The position numbers and the translations under genes were made by a program. A stretch of 16,246 nucleotides of DNA from Sphingomonas sp. UBA4766 (lineage in GTDB: Bacteria; Pseudomonadota; Alphaproteobacteria; Sphingomonadales; Sphingomonadaceae). The DNA is taken from assembly GCA_002403415.1 (NCBI GenBank), contig DHHS01000022.1, positions 9,717 to 25,962 of the forward strand, in the 5' to 3' direction. The notes below the pieces were generated by a model. The model saw only the letters and a list, made by a program, of their open reading frames with translations, was not told where the DNA came from and searched no databases. This document shows positions 1-7,193 of this stretch, in pieces; within the stretch, counting starts at the first letter, position 1, and the number at the start of each line of letters is the position of its first letter.

Positions 1-441
1 TTTGACGCCCCCTTCCCCCGCGATCAGCTCCTTCTCATCGTAAAAGGCCTCGTCGCGTACCGAATACCAACCCTCATAGCGATCAAGATACAAGTCGCCT
101 GCATCGGCCATTGCCGCCCAAATTGCCTGACTCGCCGCGTAATGATCGGCGTCGGTGGTGCGGATGAACCGGTCATAGCTGATGTGAAGATGATCCGCCA
201 TTGCCCGGAAATAACCTGACATTTCATCGGCCAGTGTGCGGGTGGCAATGCCACGGTCGCGAGCGGCCTGCACCATTTTCAGACCGTGCTCATCGGTGCC
301 CGTTTGAAATCGCACGTCGCGCCCCGCCTGGCGCTGAAACCGCGCGACCGTGTCGGCGGCGATTGCTTCATAGGCATGGCCGATATGCGGCCGTCCATTG
401 GGATAGTTGATCGCCGTTGAGATATAAAATGGGTCCGCCAT
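1..441 (-). CDS. metG: Methionyl-tRNA synthetase, N-terminal part (runs off left edge)
   Basis: Charges tRNA-Met with methionine in the cytoplasm, using ATP. The 147 visible codons start at the ATG at 441 with MADPFYISTAINYPNGRPHIGHAYE. This is the class I synthetase start: the ISTAINYPNG stretch followed by the HIGH signature, here literally HIGHAYEA. Next comes the FQTGTDEHG segment typical of MetRS, and then the connective region (residues 97 onward, DADHY...). The C-terminal two thirds, with the KMSKS loop and anticodon-binding domain, lie outside the window. The gene follows holB by 27 bases on the same strand, so it is probably the distal member of the mltB-rlpA-dac-holB-metG operon. 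An AGGG stretch about 8 bases before the ATG may serve as ribosome binding site. Identity is very likely; only the truncation by the window edge limits the annotation. Confidence 0.96.
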   Translation of the reverse strand, partial: MADPFYISTAINYPNGRPHIGHAYEAIAADTVARFQRQAGRDVRFQTGTDEHGLKMVQAARDRGIATRTLADEMSGYFRAMADHLHISYDRFIRTTDADHYAASQAIWAAMADAGDLYLDRYEGWYSVRDEAFYDEKELIAGEGGVK

Positions 442-468
442 GATCGGGCCCTAATCCATCGCGCGGCG

Positions 469-1476
469 TTATTGAAGCCTTGGCGGTGCCAGCCGCGCGA
501 TCAGCCCCGCCATTTCAAACACCGTCGCCTGCGCATCGAGCGACAACGCCCGCGCGCTGATCGCCAGCGTGCGCGCCGCATCATAGGCGTCGAGCGCGAC
601 GCGAAGCGCCTCGCCCGACTGTCCGGCGGCGCGTTCGGCAATGAAGCTCGGCGCAAGGTCAAGAAATGCTTCATAGCGGGCCTGCGCGGCCTTTGGGGCA
701 AGGGTGCGCGCCAACTGGCTCCGCGTGGTTGTCGTCGGATCGCCGTCGCGCGCCAATGACGTCATGGCGGCGTCCAGCGCCCCCATATCTAGCCCCGCAT
801 AACCAAGCGCACGTCCCGGTGCGCCATCGGCTGCCCGCACCAGCGCGTCCAGCTCATCCGGGGCGGCATCGGGCAACGCGGTGCGGAGCACCGCTCGCAC
901 CGCATCATCACTCAGCCGGTCAAAGCGCAATTGGCGGCATCGCGACCTGATCGTCGGCAGCAACCGGCCCGGCGCGTGGCTGACCAGGACAAAAATCGTC
1001 CCTGTCGGTGGCTCCTCCAAATTCTTGAGCAGCGCGTTCGACGCGCCCGGCCGCTCCAGATCATCGACCGCGTCGATGATCACCACCCGTGCGGGCGACA
1101 TGGCAGGCTTTGTCGCGAACATTGGCTGGAGCGTGCGCACCTGCGCAATGGTAATGCTGCGCGCCAGCTCGCCATCGGGCTTGTCCGCATCTTTGGGTAG
1201 CCGGACCAGCGCACGGTAATCGGGGTGGGTTCCCGCCTCGATCAGGCGGCGGGTCGGGTGCGCCTCCCCCACCGCAAAGCCGGGCGCCAGATCTGCGCGA
1301 TCGGCGCTCTCCGCCAGCAGCCGCAGCGCGGCGGCGCGTGCAAACGATGCTTTGCCAATCCCCTGCGGGCCGGTGAACAGCCAGGCGTGATGCATCGCGC
1401 CACTGTCGAGTGCTGCACGAAAGCGGCGATGCGCCGCCTCATTGCCCAGCGGTAGCGTGAACGCTGTGTCGGTCAC
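469..1476 (-). CDS. holB: DNA polymerase III subunit delta-prime
   Basis: A clamp-loader AAA+ subunit that helps place the beta sliding clamp on DNA. With the start chosen here the protein has 335 residues. Visible motifs are Walker A GPQGIGKAS (36-44), a Walker B-like VVIIDAVDDL (131-140, Asp135), NALLKNLEEPP (147-157) and the SRC motif in TIRSRCR (175-181). The zinc-binding cysteines that many delta-prime and gamma proteins carry between Walker A and B are absent. The open frame extends to a TTG at 1494, but I chose the GTG at 1476. It overlaps the stop of the upstream carboxypeptidase gene as GTGA, the coupling pattern repeated elsewhere in this operon, and the protein then begins MTDTAFTLPLGN, as family members usually do. 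In many alphaproteobacteria tmk lies directly upstream; here it does not. Confidence 0.93.
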   Translation of the reverse strand: MTDTAFTLPLGNEAAHRRFRAALDSGAMHHAWLFTGPQGIGKASFARAAALRLLAESADRADLAPGFAVGEAHPTRRLIEAGTHPDYRALVRLPKDADKPDGELARSITIAQVRTLQPMFATKPAMSPARVVIIDAVDDLERPGASNALLKNLEEPPTGTIFVLVSHAPGRLLPTIRSRCRQLRFDRLSDDAVRAVLRTALPDAAPDELDALVRAADGAPGRALGYAGLDMGALDAAMTSLARDGDPTTTTRSQLARTLAPKAAQARYEAFLDLAPSFIAERAAGQSGEALRVALDAYDAARTLAISARALSLDAQATVFEMAGLIARLAPPRLQ

Positions 1477-2642
1477 ATTCCGAACAGCGACCAAAACCCG
1501 GCCCAGGCGCGCCCGAAAAACCCGGCTTCTGCGACGTCCGACTGCGCGACCAGCGGCAGGCTTTGCTGCGGCAGCCCGGGCGAAGTCACGACAAGATCGG
1601 CAATGTGCTGCCCGGCCTTGATCGGTGCCTTGATCGGGCCGTTATAGACGACCTTCAGCGTCAGTTCAGGCGTTGGCCCACCCGGCAGCGTAACGGCCAG
1701 ATCGCGTGGCGCGACCAGCCCGACGCGATTGGTCGCGCCAAGCTGGACCTCGGCTGTCTCGACCTTGGCTCCCTTGCGCGCGATCGGCTTGGCCTTCCAC
1801 GCGCGAAAGCCCCATTCCATGAAGCGCACCGATTCCTCGATCCGCTGATTAAAGCTGGTCAGCCCGGCCACCACCATGACCAACCGCCGCCCGCCCTGCT
1901 CAGCCGAGCCTGTAAAGCCATAGCCCGCTTCCTCGGTATGCCCCGTCTTCAGGCCATCGGCACCTGCAACCCGACCGAGCAGCGGATCGCGATTGGCCTG
2001 CGTAATCGCTTGACCTGTGCCCAGCGTCTTGCCCCAGGTGAAGTCGGGACGCGAGTAAAAGCGCTTGTAGAACGCCGGATAATCCTTGATCGTGGCGGAG
2101 GCGAGCGCGGCCAGATCCCGCGCGGTGACATAGGTTTGCCCACCATCGGGCCAGCCATTGGTATTTCCAAAGCGGCTGTTGGTCAGCCCCAACCGCTTTG
2201 CGGTTGCATTCATTTGCGCGACAAAGGCTTCCTCAGTCCCCGACGCCCCTTCGGCCAGCACGACGCAGGCGTCATTGCCCGACAAGGTGATGATTCCATA
2301 AAGCAGATTAGCGACACTTACCTGTTCATTGGGCGATAGGAACATCGTCGAACCCGCGGCGGGCCCATGCCATTTGCGCCAAGTCTCGGGACGCACCGTT
2401 ACGAGCTGGTCAAGCTTCAGCTCGCCGCTTCGGATCATTTCGAATGCGACATAGACCGTCATCATCTTCGCCATGGACGCGGGCGGCATCCGTCGGTCGG
2501 CGTCGCGCGCGAACAGGATCGCGCCGGTCGACAAATCCTGCATAAATGCGACTGGCGCGGGTGTCTCAAACGGCGGGGTCGCGGCTCGCGACGGCGCGAG
2601 CGCGGTTGCAGCGGCGATCAGTGCGAAAAGCGGCTTGTTCAT
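1473..2642 (-). CDS. D-alanyl-D-alanine carboxypeptidase, PBP5/6 type (S11 family)
   Basis: Periplasmic enzyme that removes the terminal D-alanine from peptidoglycan stem pentapeptides. The 389 residues are the usual length for a PBP5-type enzyme. A signal peptide covers about residues 1-20 (MNKPLFALIAAATALAPSRA). The three serine-transferase motifs are intact: SMAK (56-59, nucleophile Ser56 and Lys59), SGN (121-123) and KTG (232-234). The region after about residue 285 is the beta-rich C-terminal PBP5 domain. The last 20 or so residues (FFGRAWAGFWSLFGM) form an aromatic amphipathic tail of the kind that anchors these enzymes to the inner membrane. The gene is 39 bases downstream of rlpA and overlaps holB by four bases. 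The name dacA or dacC cannot be decided from sequence alone. Confidence 0.95.
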   Translation of the reverse strand: MNKPLFALIAAATALAPSRAATPPFETPAPVAFMQDLSTGAILFARDADRRMPPASMAKMMTVYVAFEMIRSGELKLDQLVTVRPETWRKWHGPAAGSTMFLSPNEQVSVANLLYGIITLSGNDACVVLAEGASGTEEAFVAQMNATAKRLGLTNSRFGNTNGWPDGGQTYVTARDLAALASATIKDYPAFYKRFYSRPDFTWGKTLGTGQAITQANRDPLLGRVAGADGLKTGHTEEAGYGFTGSAEQGGRRLVMVVAGLTSFNQRIEESVRFMEWGFRAWKAKPIARKGAKVETAEVQLGATNRVGLVAPRDLAVTLPGGPTPELTLKVVYNGPIKAPIKAGQHIADLVVTSPGLPQQSLPLVAQSDVAEAGFFGRAWAGFWSLFGM

Positions 2643-2681
2643 TGAGTGTCAGTTTCCCCGGGTAAGTTGGTCAATCATCGG

Positions 2682-3497
2682 TCAGTTCGCGACGATGCGA
2701 GCGTCGGCATAGCCCTGGCGGGCAATCCGATCGCGCGCTGCCTGCGCTTGGGCCTGGCTGGTGAATGGCCCCAGCCGGACGCGGTGGATCGTGCCCAAGC
2801 TATCGACCCGCCCGCCAAGCGATGTCGCGAGCGCTTGAGCCCGCGCGCGCGAGGAAAAGGCGGCTACCTGAACATAGCGTCCATCACCGGCTTGCCGGGG
2901 CGGCGGTGCCGCGTCGGTCGGGCGCGGCGCAAGAGGCGTTGGGCTGGGCCTGGCGGGCGATCGCGCCGGCGCGGAAGCCACGCTTGGGTTGCCGGTGCCC
3001 AGCCGCTTGCGCAGCGCCGCTGTTAATTGCGGCGATGCGTCGAGCCGAGCAGAGGCTGCTTGTCCGCGCTGAAGCGCTGCCTGATCAGCTGCCGACACCT
3101 CGGCAATCCGTATCCGCACCGGAGCCACCGACTTTTGCTTCATGCCCAGCAATTCCGCCGCGCCGCGCGACAAGTCGATGATTCGTCCCGCCGCATGCGG
3201 CCCGCGATCGTTGATGAGCACCAGGATGGTTCGCCCGCTATCGAGCGAGGTTACCTCGACAATCGTGCCAAACGGCAATGTGCGGTGCGCGGCGGTAATC
3301 GCCGCCGGGTCGAATGGTGCGCCAGAGGCGGTGCGCCCCGTCATCTCCTCACCATACCAGCTTGCATAGCCAACCGCGTCATAGCGAGCTGCGCCAAAAG
3401 CTTGGCTGGTGCCCCGCGGCCCCGCACCCTCGGGCAGGTCAGGCGGCGGTGCCTCTTGCGTCAGCACCATTGCCGCAAACGCCGCGATCAGCATCAT
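2682..3497 (-). CDS. rlpA: Septal ring lytic transglycosylase RlpA family protein (DPBB plus SPOR)
   Basis: Likely a periplasmic enzyme or binding protein that acts on denuded glycan strands at the division septum. The 271-residue form has a hydrophobic N-terminus, a double-psi beta-barrel domain at about 40-135 (YASWYGEEMTGRTASG, AAHRTLPFGT, INDRGP), a proline/alanine-rich linker at about 170-205, and a C-terminal SPOR domain (GRYVQVAAFSS at 206-216 through the end). His71 and Asp97 are 26 residues apart, the spacing I recall for the catalytic His/Asp pair of Pseudomonas RlpA. I chose the ATG at 3497 because it makes an ATGA overlap with the mltB stop. A TTG at 3551 would add a basic stretch and a more ordinary signal peptide but needs a 58-base overlap. 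I see no lipobox in the chosen form. Confidence 0.9.
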   Translation of the reverse strand: MMLIAAFAAMVLTQEAPPPDLPEGAGPRGTSQAFGAARYDAVGYASWYGEEMTGRTASGAPFDPAAITAAHRTLPFGTIVEVTSLDSGRTILVLINDRGPHAAGRIIDLSRGAAELLGMKQKSVAPVRIRIAEVSAADQAALQRGQAASARLDASPQLTAALRKRLGTGNPSVASAPARSPARPSPTPLAPRPTDAAPPPRQAGDGRYVQVAAFSSRARAQALATSLGGRVDSLGTIHRVRLGPFTSQAQAQAARDRIARQGYADARIVAN

Positions 3498-4567
3498 GAC
3501 CCCACCGCATCGGCGAGCAGCCCGACCGACAGCGCATAGAAGTTCGAACAATTATAATCGAGGATCACACGGTAATTCCCGGTTAGCAGATAGGCGGTTT
3601 TGCCCGGCCCATCGGGTTCGAGCAAGGTCGCAAGCACATGGTCGCCCGGCCATGGCCTATTCTGTGGCGCGAGTCCCAGCGCGCGCCATTCCGCCATTGT
3701 GCGCCACTGGCTGTGCCGGGCAAAGACTCTTGGGCAGCGCGGCGACACGATCCGCGAGACCAGCATCTGGCGGTCGAGCATATCTGGCACCGATACCGCC
3801 AGGCCCCAGGGTTCGCCCGCCTGCCACCCGGCATCGGCGAAGTAATTGCCGATCGAGGCAAGCGTGTCGGCACCGTTCGACCAGATATCGGCGCGGCCAT
3901 CGCCATCGCCATCGCGCGCGACCCGCAGGTAGACCGAGGGCAGGAACTGCGGATTGCCCATCGCGCCCGCCCAGCTCCCGCGCAATTGATCGCGCGGGAC
4001 GCCGCGTGCGACCATGTCGACGGCGGCCAGCAACTCCCCCGAAAACAACTCCCGCCGTCGCCCTTCATAAGCGAGGCTGGCGAGTGCGCGCGGGGTATCG
4101 AAACTGCCTGTCACCGTGCCGTAATTGGTTTCATGACCCCAAATCGCGATCAGGATCGGTCCGGGCACGCCGGTGTCCTTTTCAACCCGCGCAAGCACCC
4201 CATGCTGTTCGGTGAACACTGCGCGTCCTCGGCTGATCCGTTGCGCGTCGACATGGGTGCGGCGATAGGGATCGAACAGTGGCGGCGGCGCGTTGGGATT
4301 GGCGCCTGGCTGCGCACGGTCGAGTTCGATCACTCGCGGGTTGAGTGTCAGGCCGCTGAACACCGCTTCAATCGCTGCCGGGCTGCGCCCGCTCGATTCG
4401 GCGCGCTGGCGAAGGCTTGCGAGAAAACTCTGGAAACCCGCCTCATCCTGCACCTGCGCCGTGCTGGGCTCAACCGCCCCCAGCGTCAGCGCGATCGCCA
4501 GCGCGATGGCCATCCCGGCGGTTCGGGCGTTGGTTTGGGCGATAAAACGACGCGAGAGCATGCCCAT
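3494..4567 (-). CDS. mltB: Lytic murein transglycosylase, MltB family
   Basis: Cleaves the MurNAc-GlcNAc bond of peptidoglycan, forming 1,6-anhydro ends, in the periplasm. The protein is 357 residues with this start. A signal sequence is visible (SRRF, then AGMAIALAIALTLGAVEPSTAQ at about 18-38). The catalytic glutamate is Glu146 in WGHETNYG, and the family segments RGSWAGAMGNPQFLPS and DGDGDGRADIWSN follow. The protein ends with the usual LLTGNYRVILDYNCSNFYALSVGLLAD segment. The open frame reaches an ATG at 4645, but that would put 26 non-family residues before the signal sequence and run into the tRNA-Ser promoter region. The ATG at 4567, preceded by AAGG, is preferred; 4561 is the alternative. 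It is the first gene of the minus-strand operon, diverging from tRNA-Ser. The paralogue name within the MltB family is not certain. Confidence 0.92.
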   Translation of the reverse strand: MGMLSRRFIAQTNARTAGMAIALAIALTLGAVEPSTAQVQDEAGFQSFLASLRQRAESSGRSPAAIEAVFSGLTLNPRVIELDRAQPGANPNAPPPLFDPYRRTHVDAQRISRGRAVFTEQHGVLARVEKDTGVPGPILIAIWGHETNYGTVTGSFDTPRALASLAYEGRRRELFSGELLAAVDMVARGVPRDQLRGSWAGAMGNPQFLPSVYLRVARDGDGDGRADIWSNGADTLASIGNYFADAGWQAGEPWGLAVSVPDMLDRQMLVSRIVSPRCPRVFARHSQWRTMAEWRALGLAPQNRPWPGDHVLATLLEPDGPGKTAYLLTGNYRVILDYNCSNFYALSVGLLADAVGS

Positions 4568-4628
4568 TGCCTTGCCACAGCTAACGTCCGGGCTAAACCC
4601 CCTAGAAACGACGCTCAATGCGTCCCTC

Positions 4629-4658
4629 TTGCACAAATGATGCATTGCGCCCTAAGCG
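4629..4658 (+). promoter_or_regulatory. Candidate promoter of tRNA-Ser
   Basis: In the gap between the divergent mltB and tRNA-Ser genes, TTGCAC (4629-4634) could be a -35 element. CCTAAGCG (4651-4658), about 16 bases on and 12 bases before the mature tRNA, resembles the CTA-containing -10 of alphaproteobacterial housekeeping promoters. The -10 match is weak, so this is a position-based guess. Confidence 0.3.
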
Positions 4659-4669
4659 CAGGCGGCAAT

Positions 4670-4759
4670 GGACAGGTGGCCGAGTGGTTTAAGGCAGCGG
4701 TCTTGAAAACCGCCGTGGGTTTGCGCTCACCGTGGGTTCGAATCCCACCCTGTCCGCCA
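4670..4759 (+). tRNA. tRNA-Ser (anticodon UGA)
   Basis: A complete 90-base tRNA. The acceptor strand GGACAGG (4670-4676) pairs with CCTGTCC (4749-4755), followed by discriminator G and an encoded CCA (4757-4759). The anticodon loop CTTGAAA gives anticodon TGA, which reads UCA and related serine codons. The long variable arm (GTGGGTTTGCGCTCAC) is the class II hallmark of tRNA-Ser. The T arm is GTGGG-TTCGAAT-CCCAC. It lies on the opposite strand from the mltB operon and directly precedes the accessory region. Confidence 0.97.
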
Positions 4760-4784
4760 ACACAAAATCAAACTGGGGGTGTGG

Positions 4785-4817
4785 GGGTCGGAGGTTCGAA
4801 TCCTCTCGTCCCGACCA
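4785..4817 (+). other. Orphan 3' end of a tRNA-Pro-like gene, candidate attachment site (att)
   Basis: Only the 3' part of a tRNA is present. It has a T arm GGAGG-TTCGAAT-CCTCT (4790-4806), then the acceptor 3' strand CGTCCCG (4807-4813), discriminator A and CCA (4815-4817). No D arm, anticodon arm or 5' acceptor CGGGACG is found upstream. The sequence matches what I remember of the 3' third of alphaproteobacterial tRNA-Pro(UGG), not the neighbouring tRNA-Ser. Integrases that use tRNA genes leave such a 3' fragment at one end of the inserted element. An intact matching tRNA would be expected elsewhere; it is not in this window. A decayed second tRNA gene is the alternative. Confidence 0.72.
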
Positions 4818-4846
4818 ATGGACCACAACAAAAACAGCAACTTAAT

Positions 4847-4866
4847 CGGGCAGCGTAAGCTGCCCG
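4847..4866 (+). terminator. Stem-loop, possible terminator after tRNA-Ser
   Basis: A perfect 8-base-pair stem CGGGCAGC / GCTGCCCG with loop GTAA. It lies 87 bases after the tRNA-Ser CCA end and before the methyltransferase gene. The downstream sequence CTTCCGT is only weakly T-rich, so it is either a poor intrinsic terminator or a structural element of the island edge. Confidence 0.4.
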
Positions 4867-4944
4867 CTTCCGTATGGGTGCCACCCAAAAGTATACCGTA
4901 AGACCCCCAGCTCACTTTCCTGTGGAACGAATAGAGAACATATG

Positions 4945-4960
4945 CCATATCGCGGTATGG
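4945..4960. promoter_or_regulatory. Imperfect palindrome upstream of the DNA methyltransferase, candidate operator
   Basis: CCATATCGCGGTATGG is a dyad with only the T/G pair breaking symmetry, centred about 70 bases before the methyltransferase GTG. The remaining gap (4867-5023) shows no convincing -35/-10 pair. Such a site could bind an autoregulating methyltransferase or a regulator of a restriction system, but no controller gene is present here. Confidence 0.3.
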
Positions 4961-5023
4961 GAAGAGAAAGTCGCTGCACAGTTGCGACAGACGCGATACA
5001 CGTAGCTTGAGGGAGACAGATTC

Positions 5024-6196
5024 GTGCAAGAACAGCCGACATTCTACGAATTCTTCGCAGGGGGCGGAATGGCACGGGCTGGCCTGGGGGATGGTTGGCG
5101 CTGCGTTTTTGCCAACGACTTCGACGCCAAAAAAGGTCTCTCATATCAAGCGAACTGGGGCACCGACGGAGAACTGAAAGTCGGGGATGTAAACCTCGTC
5201 AGCCCCGCCGACTTACCCGGCCGCGCCGATCTCGTGTGGGGATCATTCCCTTGCCAAGACCTGTCCCTTGCTGGCGGCGGTGCAGGTCTGCAAGGCAATA
5301 GGTCGGGCACCTTCTATCCCTTCTGGAACGTCATCAAAGGTCTGATCGCTGATGGCCGTGCGCCCAAACTGATAGCGCTGGAAAACGTCTGTGGCACACT
5401 GACCTCGCACGAAGGCAAAGACTTTCAAGCCATCTGCCATACGCTGACCGCATCGGGCTATCGCGTCGGTGCGCTGGTAATCGACGCAGCGCTATTCGTG
5501 CCCCAGTCTCGGCCACGGTTGTTTGTGATCGGTGTGCATAGTGATGTTGAAATCGACCCAGCACTCCTTGCGCCGGGTCCGATTGAGCCTTTTCATACCC
5601 GTCGGCTTTGCAGCGTCGTGAGCAGCTTGGACCAAGCAACCCGAGATTCTTGGCTGTGGTGGAACATTCCGACCCCGCCGCGCCGCAACTCTACGTTCGC
5701 TGACATTATCGAGGAAAATCCTGCGAGCGTAGTCTGGCATACACCTGCCGAAACTCAGCGCCTTGTCAGTCTCATGTCACCTATCAACCTTGCGAAGGTC
5801 ACCGCCGCTAAACGGGCCAAGCGCAGGATGGTTGGCGGCGTTTATCGGCGAACCAGACTCAACGAGCATGGCGTGAAGGTTCAACGCGCCGAAGTTCGGT
5901 TCGACGAAATAGCTGGCTGCCTTCGCACGCCGGGTGGCGGGTCGAGCCGTCAGACCATTATTGTCATTGATGGTAATACAGTCCGCTCCCGCTTAATCTC
6001 GGCGCGTGAGACAGCACGACTGATGGGACTTCCTGACGAATACAAGCTGCCAAAGAACTACAATGAGGCCTATCACCTTACTGGTGACGGCGTCGCAGTG
6101 CCGGTCGTTCACCACATCGCCACCAATCTGTTTGAGCCTCTACTGGGTATTGCCTCGATGCAAAATTCAGCGATGGCGGGGAAACGTCGCGCCTGA
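5024..6196 (+). CDS. DNA (cytosine-5) methyltransferase, type II restriction-modification type
   Basis: Transfers a methyl group from S-adenosylmethionine to carbon 5 of cytosine in a specific DNA site. The 390 residues show the motifs in canonical order. Motif I is FFAGGGMARAGL (10-21). Motif IV is GSFPCQDLS with the catalytic cysteine Cys77. Motif VI is ENV (120-122) and motif VIII is QSRPR (161-165). A short target-recognition region spans about 175-300. Then come the motif IX-like CLRTPGGGSSRQ, RLMGLPDEY, and the motif X-like GDGVAVPVVHHIA near the end. The start is a GTG at 5024, preceded by GAGGGAG. The target sequence cannot be read from the protein. The GIY-YIG nuclease gene begins 12 bases after its stop, which points to a restriction partner. 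Codon use and GC differ from the flanking chromosomal genes, in keeping with acquisition. Confidence 0.93.
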   Translation: MQEQPTFYEFFAGGGMARAGLGDGWRCVFANDFDAKKGLSYQANWGTDGELKVGDVNLVSPADLPGRADLVWGSFPCQDLSLAGGGAGLQGNRSGTFYPFWNVIKGLIADGRAPKLIALENVCGTLTSHEGKDFQAICHTLTASGYRVGALVIDAALFVPQSRPRLFVIGVHSDVEIDPALLAPGPIEPFHTRRLCSVVSSLDQATRDSWLWWNIPTPPRRNSTFADIIEENPASVVWHTPAETQRLVSLMSPINLAKVTAAKRAKRRMVGGVYRRTRLNEHGVKVQRAEVRFDEIAGCLRTPGGGSSRQTIIVIDGNTVRSRLISARETARLMGLPDEYKLPKNYNEAYHLTGDGVAVPVVHHIATNLFEPLLGIASMQNSAMAGKRRA

Positions 6197-6208
6197 TATT
6201 CGTTCGGG

Positions 6209-6955
6209 ATGAACGACCGAAGTCCTGATTCTGTTAACTATCCTCCGTTTGAGACCGAGGATCTCCGCTCCAATCTGGTTCGCTTTCTTGACACAGACTT
6301 TGCCGACCCAAGCGGCCAAGCGCGCAAGGTCGGGAACTATAAGTGGGGCGTGTATGCGTTCTTCGACTATGATGGCGAACCGATTTACGTCGGCCAGACG
6401 AATGAAATGCTGCGGACTCGTATTCGTCGGCATTTGACTAATCAGCGAACAGACGCGGTTGCGATGTCTGTGCTTGACCCGTTCGAGGTCTATGAAATTG
6501 AAGTGTGGCCCCTTCCCGACCTACAGGAAGTGTCCAAGCCTCGTGACAGAAGCGGACCACGGTGGGAAGTATGGGTGGCTGCGGTAGATATGCTGAACGC
6601 ACTTGAGCGAGCAGTCTATGACCGCGCCATTGAAGCAAGCCAGTTCCGGGCAGTGCTTAATGAAAAAGACCCGCCCCCTGCGAAAGCTCCCATTGACCCG
6701 CCTCCATCGCATCGTGGCTGCGTGGTATCTCCCGAAGTTCACGCTATCAGGTCGCACCCCGATTTCCGAAATGCGCGTCGCGCACTCATCATCTCTCGTC
6801 TTGCTCAGGTCATTGCAGAACGGAAGGTCCAAGGTGGCCTGAGAAGGGTTCTTCTGACGCAAGCGAAGCGGTTACAGTGGCTGGCACAACGCCGTTACGA
6901 TGGCTTAGGCGGCGCAGCGTCCGTCGAAGAGGAAGGTGCCGACGACGACGCTTGA
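6209..6955 (+). CDS. GIY-YIG domain nuclease, probable restriction endonuclease
   Basis: A 248-residue protein with a GIY-YIG catalytic core at about 44-152. The motif pair is GVY (47-49) and YVG (60-62). After it comes the basic LRTRIRRHL stretch with Arg and His (68-76), the glutamate in NALERAVYDR (Glu133), and Asn151 in AVLNEKD. All residues expected of an active GIY-YIG site are therefore present. A proline-rich stretch (154-167) leads to an arginine-rich C-terminal region (about 185-235) that could bind DNA, and then an acidic tail. It is translated from an ATG at 6209, 12 bases behind the C5-methyltransferase gene on the same strand. The known precedent is Eco29kI, a GIY-YIG restriction enzyme paired with a C5-methyltransferase. 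I cannot claim this is the same family or site. A repair or homing nuclease is the alternative. Confidence 0.8.
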   Translation: MNDRSPDSVNYPPFETEDLRSNLVRFLDTDFADPSGQARKVGNYKWGVYAFFDYDGEPIYVGQTNEMLRTRIRRHLTNQRTDAVAMSVLDPFEVYEIEVWPLPDLQEVSKPRDRSGPRWEVWVAAVDMLNALERAVYDRAIEASQFRAVLNEKDPPPAKAPIDPPPSHRGCVVSPEVHAIRSHPDFRNARRALIISRLAQVIAERKVQGGLRRVLLTQAKRLQWLAQRRYDGLGGAASVEEEGADDDA

Positions 6956-7068
6956 GGCTGTTGCTTACGAAGGTCTTATTCGCAGCTAAGGCGGCGAGTT
7001 TTGTTCAACAGGTGGAGCCGATTAATGTCGCAGGCGACCATATCCATCCTTTGACGGTCATAGCAGCA

Positions 7069-7090
7069 CCCCGCACCCGAAGGTGCGAGG
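7069..7090. terminator. Stem-loop between convergent genes, possible terminator
   Basis: CGCACC-CGAA-GGTGCG (7072-7087) forms a 6-base-pair stem that can extend outward past one mismatch with CC/GG. It lies in the 238-base gap (6956-7193) between the plus-strand nuclease gene and the minus-strand antitoxin gene. Neither side has a T-run, so terminator function is uncertain. I see no gene in the rest of this gap. Confidence 0.3.
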
Positions 7091-7193
7091 CGCTGGCAGC
7101 GTCAAGCAAGAAGGAGGAGACTGTCCCGCTGCTAGGTCCGTTTGATTTTCGTCCAACGGTTTCCAATAGGCACTGCGCGGCAGGGCTGGGTAT

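Noticed and set aside
3498..3551. TTG start for rlpA adding 18 residues
   Set aside because: It would overlap mltB by 58 bases and use a rare start, while the ATG at 3497 gives the usual ATGA coupling. It is kept only as an alternative because it would add a basic signal-peptide region.
4568..4645. N-terminal extension of the MltB-type transglycosylase to the ATG at 4645
   Set aside because: It would put 26 unrelated residues before the signal sequence and overlap the tRNA promoter region. The ATG at 4567 with AAGG upstream fits better.
3638..4858. Plus-strand open frame of 406 codons
   Set aside because: It lies opposite mltB, runs through the tRNA-Ser gene, and has no recognisable domain. 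It is a high-GC antisense shadow.
4727..5029. Minus-strand open frame of 100 codons ending GWDSNPR, with ERIRTSDP inside
   Set aside because: These peptides are the well-known antisense translation of tRNA T arms. Here they come from the tRNA-Ser and the tRNA-Pro fragment, so it is not a gene.
6956..7193. Possible small gene between the nuclease and higA
   Set aside because: No frame has a credible start, ribosome binding site or recognisable peptide. Only a short hairpin stands out.
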